This document shows, in pieces, positions 57,967 to 64,000 of a stretch of DNA of 64,000 nt. Each line of letters begins with the position of its first letter. Position 1 is the stretch's first letter. Where the stretch lies: contig NZ_CP121679.1 of assembly GCF_029760895.1 (NCBI RefSeq), positions 3,578,001-3,642,000 of the forward strand, read 5' to 3'. Both the position numbers and the translations under genes were made by a program. Below the pieces are notes generated by a model. That model did not search any database, was not told the DNA's origin, and saw only the letters and a list, made by a program, of their open reading frames with translations. This DNA is from Ancylobacter sp. WKF20 (lineage in GTDB: Bacteria; Pseudomonadota; Alphaproteobacteria; Rhizobiales; Xanthobacteraceae).

Positions 57967-58024
57967 CGCACAGACTGGCCTGACCGGCCATTCGCCCCCG
58001 GTTTTTCCGCACAGACTGGCCTGA
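57967..58024 (+). repeat. Two 17-bp direct repeats upstream of tsaB
   Basis: CGCACAGACTGGCCTGA occurs at 57967-57983 and again at 58008-58024, 41 bp apart (about four helical turns). They lie in the nfu-tsaB gap, 110 bp before tsaB. They could be a regulator site pair or a small duplication. Confidence 0.6.
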
Positions 58025-58132
58025 TCGTCCACCTGACTGCACTCACTGGTCACCGGTTTCGCCCACCGGTTCCCGCGCTCTTTTCTTCCCGCGCGCGACC
58101 TGCGCATGGTGGGGGCCGGTGAAGGATTTTCG

Positions 58133-58816
58133 ATGCTGATTCTGGCTCTGGATACCGCCCTCGAGGCATGTTCGGTCGCGCTGCACGACATGGCGCGCGA
58201 CATGACGCTGGCCCGCGCCGGCCGGGTGATGGAGCGCGGCCACGCCGAGGCGCTCATCCCGATGGTCGAGGGGGTGATCGCCGATTCCGGGCTAAATATC
58301 TCAGATATCGGGATTTTTGCCGTGACCGTGGGACCGGGCAGCTTCACCGGGCTGCGGGTTGGGCTCGCCGCCGCGCGCGGTTTCGGCCTCGCCACCGGCC
58401 GCCCGGTGCTCGGCATCTCGACGCTGGCGACGCTCGCCGCGCCCTTGCTGGCGGAGGACGACACCATCCCCGTCGCCGCCGCCATCGACGCCCGGCACGG
58501 CAATGTCTATCTGCAAATGATTGGCCCCTCCGGGCGCATCCTCGTGGGCGCCCGTGCAATGGCCGCCAAGGATGCCGCCCGCGCCGTCGCCATCGGCCCG
58601 GTGCGTCTGGTCGGCTCCGGTGCGGCGCTGCTACTGGACGCCTGGCCCCCCGGCGAGCGCCCACCTGTTGAGGTTTATCAAGAGGTTACGCCCGATCCGG
58701 TGTGGCTCGCCCGGCTCGCCAGCGTGGCCGATCCCGCCCGTTCCGAGCCCCGCCCGCTCTATTTGCGCGACGCCGATGCCAAGCCGCAGACGGCGGGGCG
58801 CATCGCCCGGCGATGA
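58133..58816 (+). CDS. tsaB: tRNA threonylcarbamoyladenosine biosynthesis protein TsaB
   Basis: A 227-residue ASKHA-fold partner of TsaD for t6A37 in ANN-decoding tRNAs. MLILALDTALEACSVAL, TVGPGSFTGLRVGLAAARG and AAIDARHGNVYLQM are diagnostic. ATG 58133 with GAAGGA upstream. The stop overlaps rimI as ATGA. Confidence 0.95.
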   Translation: MLILALDTALEACSVALHDMARDMTLARAGRVMERGHAEALIPMVEGVIADSGLNISDIGIFAVTVGPGSFTGLRVGLAAARGFGLATGRPVLGISTLATLAAPLLAEDDTIPVAAAIDARHGNVYLQMIGPSGRILVGARAMAAKDAARAVAIGPVRLVGSGAALLLDAWPPGERPPVEVYQEVTPDPVWLARLASVADPARSEPRPLYLRDADAKPQTAGRIARR

Positions 58817-59304
58817 GCGGGGGCTTCCTCGATTTCCTCGGGCTCGGCCGTCCCGACGCCAGCCTGCGCGCGGCCGTGCCCGGCGATGCCGAGGCGCTGG
58901 CGGCGCTTCACGCGGGCGCCTTCCGCATCGGCTGGGACGCGGCGGAGTTCGAGCGCCTGCTGGCCAACCGGCTGACCCGCGCGCTGGTCGCCACCGAGGG
59001 CGAAAAGCTCATTGGTTTCATTCTGTTGAGTGGCGTGGCGCCGGAGATCGAGATCCTCTCCGTTGCGGTATCAAAACACCGGCAGGGGCGCGGCATCGGC
59101 GGCAGGCTGATCGCGAGCGCCTTCGGCACGCTGGCGGCGGAGGGCTTCACCACGGTTTTCCTCGAGGTGGAGGAGGGCAATGCCCCCGCGATCCATCTCT
59201 ATGGGCGCTGCGGTTTCACCCAGATCGGCCGCCGCACCGGCTATTACCGCGACAAAACCGGCCACCCCGTCGCCGCCCTCGTCATGCGCCGGGATATCGC
59301 CTGA
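58813..59304 (+). CDS. rimI: Ribosomal protein S18-alanine N-acetyltransferase
   Basis: A 163-residue GNAT enzyme that acetylates the N-terminus of S18. The acetyl-CoA loop is RQGRGIGG (after EILSVAVSKH) and AIHLYGRCGFTQIGRRTGYYR matches RimI. It overlaps tsaB by four bases, the conserved tsaB-rimI pair. Confidence 0.93.
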   Translation: MSGGFLDFLGLGRPDASLRAAVPGDAEALAALHAGAFRIGWDAAEFERLLANRLTRALVATEGEKLIGFILLSGVAPEIEILSVAVSKHRQGRGIGGRLIASAFGTLAAEGFTTVFLEVEEGNAPAIHLYGRCGFTQIGRRTGYYRDKTGHPVAALVMRRDIA

Positions 59305-59378
59305 ATCCGGCGGACGAAACGATTGCCCTTCCCGCCCCTCCTGCGCGATAACGCAGCACAGACGGAGTGCAGGCGTAG

Positions 59379-59807
59379 ATGAACGAGAAGCTGACCGCCA
59401 TTGAGGAAGCCTGCGTGACGCGGGGTTTGCGCATGACGGACCAGAGGCGCGTCATCGCCCGCATCATCGCCGACGCGCAGGACCACCCCGATGTCGAGGA
59501 ACTGCACCGGCGGGCGGCGGCGGTGGATGACCGCATCTCCATCTCCACCGTCTACCGCACGGTGAAGCTGTTCGAGGATTCCGGCATCATCGAGCGCCAT
59601 GATTTCCGCGACGGCCGCTCGCGCTACGAGCCGGTGCCGGACGAGCACCATGACCATCTGATCGACCTGCGCTCCGGCCATGTGGTGGAGTTCCGCTCGG
59701 AGGAAATCGAGCTTCTGCAGGAAGAGATCGCCCGCAAGCTCGGCTACCGGCTGGTCGGCCACCGGCTGGAGCTCTATGGCGTGCCGCTCGACACCAAGAA
59801 AAGCTGA
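59379..59807 (+). CDS. Fur family metalloregulator (Fur/Mur type)
   Basis: A 142-residue Fur-family repressor. The winged helix has recognition helix ISISTVYRTVKLF (53-65), and metal ligands include His90-His91-Asp-His93 and His101. C-terminal CxxC pairs are absent, as in alphaproteobacterial Mur, which uses manganese. In this order the gene at this position is usually Mur/Fur and controls Mn (and some Fe) uptake. It cannot be separated from a true Fur by sequence alone. It is 74 bp after rimI. Confidence 0.9.
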   Translation: MNEKLTAIEEACVTRGLRMTDQRRVIARIIADAQDHPDVEELHRRAAAVDDRISISTVYRTVKLFEDSGIIERHDFRDGRSRYEPVPDEHHDHLIDLRSGHVVEFRSEEIELLQEEIARKLGYRLVGHRLELYGVPLDTKKS

Positions 59808-59816
59808 GCGACCTTC

Positions 59817-60599
59817 ATGCGCGCCTGGCTGGTGCTGGTGCCGGTGGCGCTCGTGACCCTGATCGGCCTGCCGCTGCAATGGCTGTCGATCGCCCTCAAC
59901 CTGCCGACGCGCCGCGTCATCCCCTTGATCTATCACCGGATTCTGCTCGCACTGATCGGTGTGCGGGTCACCCTCCATGGCGCGCCGGCCGCCACCCGGC
60001 CGCTGCTGATCGTGTCCAACCACGTCTCCTGGCTGGATATCCCCGTGCTCGGCGCGCAGCTGCCGCTGTGCTTCGTCGCCAAGAGCGAGGTGGCGCGCTG
60101 GCCGGGCATCGGGCTGTTGGCGAAGCTGCAGCGCACGGTCTTTGTCGACCGCAGCTCGCGCACCGCCACGGCCAAGGTCGCCGGCGAGATGGCGGCGCGG
60201 ATGAAGGATGGCGATCCCGTCGTGCTGTTCGCCGAGGGCACGTCGAATGACGGTAATAAAATACTCCCGTTCCGCTCGGCGCTGATTGGCGCCGCCCGCC
60301 ACGCCATGGCGGAGGGCGAGGGCCGGGACGCACCGGCGGCCACGATCCAGCCGCTCGCCATCGCCTATGTCGGGCAGCAGGGCATCCCGCTGGGGCGGGC
60401 CCGCCGCCCGCTGGTGGCCTGGTATGGGGATATGGAGCTCGTGCCGCATCTGATGGCGCTGCTGCGGCAGGGCGCCATCGATGTCGAGCTGCATTTCGGC
60501 CCGCCCCTCGATGGCACGAACCGCAAGAGCGCCAGTACCGAGGCCGAGGCGAGCGTCCGGCGGATGCTGGCGGGCGCGCTCACGGGCCGCCCGCGCTGA
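59817..60599 (+). CDS. plsC: 1-acyl-sn-glycerol-3-phosphate acyltransferase-like
   Basis: A 260-residue membrane acyltransferase. The catalytic HX4D is His69 to Asp74 in NHVSWLD, and FAEGT (138-142) is the phosphate-binding motif. One hydrophobic helix lies at 4-28. It makes phosphatidic acid or, as with OlsA-like paralogues, ornithine lipids. It starts nine bases after the fur stop. Confidence 0.9.
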   Translation: MRAWLVLVPVALVTLIGLPLQWLSIALNLPTRRVIPLIYHRILLALIGVRVTLHGAPAATRPLLIVSNHVSWLDIPVLGAQLPLCFVAKSEVARWPGIGLLAKLQRTVFVDRSSRTATAKVAGEMAARMKDGDPVVLFAEGTSNDGNKILPFRSALIGAARHAMAEGEGRDAPAATIQPLAIAYVGQQGIPLGRARRPLVAWYGDMELVPHLMALLRQGAIDVELHFGPPLDGTNRKSASTEAEASVRRMLAGALTGRPR

Positions 60600-60825
60600 T
60601 GGCGCGCCAAAGCGTTGACCGGCCTGCCGCGCGCATTCCCTTTTGGCGGGAATCCCGTTACACAGGACGCAGGGCGTTCTTTGTGGAGACGTGGACGATC
60701 TCGACCTCGGTGCGAGCGGCGATGTGCGAGAGCGCCCTTTCAGGGGCGCGATTGGCGCGTGCCCGCAGCTTCAACGGAAATGACCGCCGGCGCCCTGGCG
60801 CCGCGTGGCAGGTCGAACGAACCGC

Positions 60826-62250
60826 ATGAGTGAGCCGCGCAAACTTTACGTCCGCTCCTTCGGCTGCCAGATGAACGTCTATGACGCCCAGCGCATGACG
60901 GACACGCTGGCGAAGGAGGGCTATGTCGAGACCGACACGCCCGATGACGCCGATCTCGTCATCCTCAACACCTGCCATATCCGTGAAAAGGCGGCTGAAA
61001 AGGTCTATTCCGAGCTCGGCCGGCTGCGGAAGGGCCAGGAGGAATCCGGCCACCGCGCGATGATCGCCGTCACCGGCTGCGTCGCGCAGGCCGAGGGCGC
61101 CGAAATCGTCAAGCGCGCCCGCGCGGTCGATCTGGTGGTCGGGCCGCAGAGCTACCACAAGCTGCCGGAACTGATCGCGCAGGCCGAGGCGCGCGGCGGC
61201 AACCGGCGCGCCGGCATTGTCGAGACCGAGTTCCCGGTCGAGGACAAGTTCGATTTCCTGGCGCCGCCGAGCCGCGCCGCCATCGCCAAGCGCGGCCCCA
61301 CGGCGTTCGTCACCGTGCAGGAAGGCTGCGACAAGTTCTGCACCTTCTGCGTCGTGCCCTATACGCGCGGCGCCGAGGTCTCCCGTCCGCTCTCCAAGAT
61401 CCTCGATGAGGTGATCCGCCTCGCTGATGGCGGGGTGCGCGAGATCACCCTGATCGGTCAGAACGTCAACGCCTATCACGGCCCCGACGCCGCCGGCCGC
61501 CCGGTGGGGCTTGCCGAACTGGTGCGCAAGGTGGCCGAGGTGCCCGGCATTGCCCGCGTGCGCTACACCACCAGCCACCCGCGCGACATGGATGACGAGC
61601 TGATCGCCGCCCATCGCGAAATGCCGGCGCTGATGCCCTATCTGCACCTGCCGGTGCAGTCCGGTTCCAACCGCATCCTCGCGGCGATGAACCGCAAGCA
61701 TGATCGCGAGCTGTTCTTCGAGATCGTCGCCAAGGTGCGGGCCGCCCGCCCGGACATCGCCTTTTCCTCGGATTTCATCGTCGGCTTCCCCGGCGAGACG
61801 GACGAGGATTTCGCTGACACCATGGACCTGGTGGAGAAGGTCGGCTTCGCCAGCGCCTTCTCGTTCAAATATTCCTCGCGGCCCGGCACGCCGGCAGCGG
61901 GGCTCGGCGAGCAACTGCCCGAAGAGGTAAAATCAAACCGTATCTACGCCCTGCAGGCGCTTCTCGACCGTCAGAAGGCAGCCTTTGACGCGGCGTGCCG
62001 TGGTCGGTGCTTCGACATCCTGCTGGAAAAACCCGGCCGCTTCCCCGGTCAACTCATCGGCCGCTCGCCCTATCTGCAGTCCGTGGTGGTCGAGGCGCCC
62101 GTGGAGGCGATCGGAACGCTGGCGAGCGTGGTGGTGCGCGAGGTCAGCACCAAGAGTCTTTCAGGCGACATCGTCGGCGGTGAATTCTTCACGGCCGGCA
62201 GCGGTGTGGAATCCCAGTTCCGAAGGCAGAGCGAGAAGGTGGAGGCGTGA
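60826..62250 (+). CDS. miaB: tRNA-2-methylthio-N6-dimethylallyladenosine synthase
   Basis: A 474-residue radical-SAM methylthiotransferase acting on A37 of tRNA. The auxiliary cluster is held by Cys14, Cys50 and Cys85; the radical-SAM cluster by Cys168, Cys172 and Cys175 (CDKFCTFC). A C-terminal TRAM domain ends the protein. It uses Fe-S clusters, linking it to nfu and ygfZ in this window. The ATG at 60826 ([17 protein letters not shown]) is chosen. Its stop overlaps phoH as GTGA. Confidence 0.96.
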   Translation: MSEPRKLYVRSFGCQMNVYDAQRMTDTLAKEGYVETDTPDDADLVILNTCHIREKAAEKVYSELGRLRKGQEESGHRAMIAVTGCVAQAEGAEIVKRARAVDLVVGPQSYHKLPELIAQAEARGGNRRAGIVETEFPVEDKFDFLAPPSRAAIAKRGPTAFVTVQEGCDKFCTFCVVPYTRGAEVSRPLSKILDEVIRLADGGVREITLIGQNVNAYHGPDAAGRPVGLAELVRKVAEVPGIARVRYTTSHPRDMDDELIAAHREMPALMPYLHLPVQSGSNRILAAMNRKHDRELFFEIVAKVRAARPDIAFSSDFIVGFPGETDEDFADTMDLVEKVGFASAFSFKYSSRPGTPAAGLGEQLPEEVKSNRIYALQALLDRQKAAFDAACRGRCFDILLEKPGRFPGQLIGRSPYLQSVVVEAPVEAIGTLASVVVREVSTKSLSGDIVGGEFFTAGSGVESQFRRQSEKVEA

Positions 62251-63443
62251 GCGTGCGTCGACCTGGTTCTTATCCTGACCGTGCCTTGGTAGCCCCCCGC
62301 AGCAGCGCGGGCGCAACGACGACGCCGAAACCGAGCCGTCCCGAGGCCCGCTGGACAGAGACCCAGGACGACGCCACCGGACAGATCGTGCTGGCGTTCG
62401 ACGACAACCGCCTCGCCAGCCTGCTGTTCGGCCATTACGGCCAGAACCTTGCCCTCATCGAGCGGCGGCTGGAAATCGTCGCCGAGCAGCGCGGCAACCA
62501 TGTCACGCTGGAAGGCCCGCGCGATGCCTGCGACCAGGCGCGTCATGTGCTGGAAACGCTCTATGCCCGCCTGAAGAAGGGCGGCGAGATCGCCCCCGGC
62601 GATGTCGAGGGCGTGCTGCGGGAAGCCGCGAGCCAGGGCATCCTGTTCGAATTCGACCCCGCCACCAAGCGCCAGAGCTTCGACGAGATCCAGCTCCGCC
62701 GCCGCCCGGTGCGCGCCCGCACCGCCGCGCAGGACGCCTATATTCGCGCCCTCAAGCGCCACACGCTGGTGTTCGGCGTCGGCCCGGCCGGCACCGGCAA
62801 GACCTGGCTGGCGGTCGCCTATGCCGTCCATCTGCTGGAACGGCGGGTCGTCGACAAGCTGATCCTCTCCCGCCCGGCGGTGGAGGCGGGCGAGCGGCTC
62901 GGCTTCCTGCCCGGCGACATGAAGGAGAAGGTAGATCCCTACCTTCGCCCGATCTATGACGCGCTGCATGACCTGATGGACCGCGCCTATGTCGAGCGGG
63001 CGCTGACCTCCGGCGAGATCGAGATCGCCCCGCTGGCCTTCATGCGCGGGCGCACGCTGGCCAATGCCTGCGTCATCCTCGACGAGGCGCAGAACACCAC
63101 CTCGATGCAGATGAAGATGTTCCTCACCCGCCTGGGCGAGAACTCGCACATGATCGTCACCGGCGATCCCAGCCAGATCGACCTGCCGCCCGGCCAGACC
63201 TCCGGCCTCGGCGAGGCGGTGGCGCTGCTGAAGAATGTCGAGGGCGTCGAGGTCTGCCATTTCGAGGCGGCGGACGTGGTGCGCCATGAGCTGGTCGGGC
63301 GCATCGTCGCCGCCTATGACGGCAAGCTCGCCGGCGCCCGTGCCCGGGCCGAGGCGCAGGCGGCCGCGCTCGCCCGCACCGACGCGCCGGCCGAGACGGT
63401 GCCGGACGCGCCGCGCGCCGCCGTCGAGACGCCGTCGCAATGA
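62247..63443 (+). CDS. PhoH-like ATPase
   Basis: A 398-residue PhoH family P-loop ATPase. Walker A GPAGTGKT is at 179-186 and Walker B VILDEAQN near 275; [25 protein letters not shown] is the family signature. It is encoded with YbeY and is linked to RNA processing. A ~35-residue basic leader precedes the conserved region. GTG start at 62247, GGAGG just upstream, overlapping miaB. Confidence 0.94.
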   Translation: MSVRRPGSYPDRALVAPRSSAGATTTPKPSRPEARWTETQDDATGQIVLAFDDNRLASLLFGHYGQNLALIERRLEIVAEQRGNHVTLEGPRDACDQARHVLETLYARLKKGGEIAPGDVEGVLREAASQGILFEFDPATKRQSFDEIQLRRRPVRARTAAQDAYIRALKRHTLVFGVGPAGTGKTWLAVAYAVHLLERRVVDKLILSRPAVEAGERLGFLPGDMKEKVDPYLRPIYDALHDLMDRAYVERALTSGEIEIAPLAFMRGRTLANACVILDEAQNTTSMQMKMFLTRLGENSHMIVTGDPSQIDLPPGQTSGLGEAVALLKNVEGVEVCHFEAADVVRHELVGRIVAAYDGKLAGARARAEAQAAALARTDAPAETVPDAPRAAVETPSQ

Positions 63444-63958
63444 CGCAGGCCCTCACCATCGAGGTTGATGTCCTCGTGGAAGCACCCGCCTGGGAGGCTC
63501 ACCCCCAGGCGGCTGACCTCGTTCTCAACGCCGTCCGCGCCGCCTGCGCGGGCGCGCTCGACGCCTTCGAGCTCGACATTGACGGCGCCGAGATCGCGGT
63601 GAAGCTCACCGATGATGCGGCGATCCGCGCCCTGAACCGCGACTGGCGGGGCAAGGATTACCCGACCAATGTGCTCTCCTTCCCCACGCCTGAGATGGCG
63701 CGGGCGGGTGGTGATCCCCATCTCGGCGACATCGCCATCGCCTATGAGACCCTGGCGCGCGAGGCGGAGGAGGAAGGCAAAGCCTTCGCCGACCACCTCC
63801 AGCATCTGGCGGTCCATGGTACGCTGCATCTTCTCGGCTTCGACCATGAGGTCGCCGAGGATGCCGAGGAGATGGAGGCCATGGAGCGCGACGTGCTTGC
63901 CGGCCTCGGCGTGCCCGACCCTTATGCCGATACCGACCCCGTTCAACAGCTGAACTGA
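63440..63958 (+). CDS. ybeY: Endoribonuclease YbeY
   Basis: A 172-residue metal-dependent RNase for 16S rRNA 3' maturation and 70S quality control. The zinc triad is His126, His130 and His136 in HGTLHLLGFDH; LNRDWRGKDYPTNVLSFP is the conserved substrate side. Its ATG overlaps the phoH stop (ATGA). Confidence 0.96.
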   Translation: MTQALTIEVDVLVEAPAWEAHPQAADLVLNAVRAACAGALDAFELDIDGAEIAVKLTDDAAIRALNRDWRGKDYPTNVLSFPTPEMARAGGDPHLGDIAIAYETLAREAEEEGKAFADHLQHLAVHGTLHLLGFDHEVAEDAEEMEAMERDVLAGLGVPDPYADTDPVQQLN

Positions 63959-63965
63959 AAGACCA

Positions 63966-64000
63966 ATGTCCGATCCAGTTTCGAGCGCCGCCTCCAGCAC
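63966..64000 (+). CDS. First codons of the next gene (probable CorC/TlyC-type CBS protein)
   Basis: ATG at 63966 begins MSDPVSSAASS and runs off the right edge after 11 codons. In Hyphomicrobiales the gene after ybeY is normally a hemolysin C/CorC family protein with CBS domains. That identity rests only on gene order. Confidence 0.45.
   Translation, partial: MSDPVSSAASS

Overview
This window is high-GC chromosomal DNA of an alphaproteobacterium in the order Hyphomicrobiales (Rhizobiales). A Xanthobacteraceae-like genome (Ancylobacter, Starkeya, Xanthobacter) is my best guess. The evidence is gene order (pnp-rpsO / truB-rbfA-infB-ylxR-nusA-rimP; trpFBA-accD-folC; tsaB-rimI-fur-plsC-miaB-phoH-ybeY), an AccD whose zinc-ribbon cysteines are lost, homospermidine synthase with a PLP ornithine decarboxylase, and a Fur/Mur-type regulator. 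No rRNA, tRNA, CRISPR array, transposase or prophage gene is visible.

Layout. 1-10.9 kb (minus): RNA and translation block, with pnp cut by the left edge, rpsO, a TM2 protein, then rimP-nusA-ylxR-infB-rbfA-truB, apparently driven from a promoter with an attenuator-like hairpin before rimP. 11-20.7 kb: ispE, a YnfA-family protein, a patatin-like phospholipase, purD, a MacA/MacB exporter with a palindromic candidate operator, an S49 peptidase, and a DUF2007/methyltransferase pair. 20.7-28.3 kb: polyprenyl diphosphate synthase, tadA, a pseudouridine synthase with a very long repeat tail, rsmD, a hydrolase, infC (probably starting at AUU) and folC. 28.3-32.2 kb (minus): trpF-trpB-trpA-accD. 32.4-35.3 kb: sulfate uptake genes sbp-cysT-cysW without cysA. 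35.5-41.6 kb (minus): ornithine cyclodeaminase family, LapA-domain protein, ihfB, sppA, a phnM-DUF1045-acetyltransferase remnant of phosphonate metabolism, and ohr. 41.8-44.4 kb: tightly coupled ygfZ-tag-HD hydrolase-phosphatase operon. 44.6-54.4 kb: L,D-transpeptidase, gamma-glutamyltransferase-like enzyme, homospermidine synthase, GIY-YIG nuclease, PHA depolymerase, GST, GNAT and ornithine decarboxylase. 54.9-57.1 kb (minus): an AT-richer three-gene cassette unlike its surroundings. 57.3-64 kb: nfu, tsaB, rimI, fur/mur, plsC, miaB, phoH, ybeY and the first codons of a further gene.

Two families of REPIN-like palindromic repeats lie between genes. Family A has core ATGGCCGGG/CCCGGCCAT and family B has core GTCATCCCGG/CCGGGATGAC. 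Two almost identical ~106-bp family-A copies directly flank the small GIY-YIG gene, which suggests a nuclease/repeat unit.

The strongest candidate for an undescribed system is the three-gene cassette at 54929-57031: an unrecognised ~363-residue protein, a small acidic middle protein and a PD-(D/E)XK nuclease-like protein. Their coding regions overlap, the base composition is foreign, and a perfect 16-bp palindrome lies upstream.
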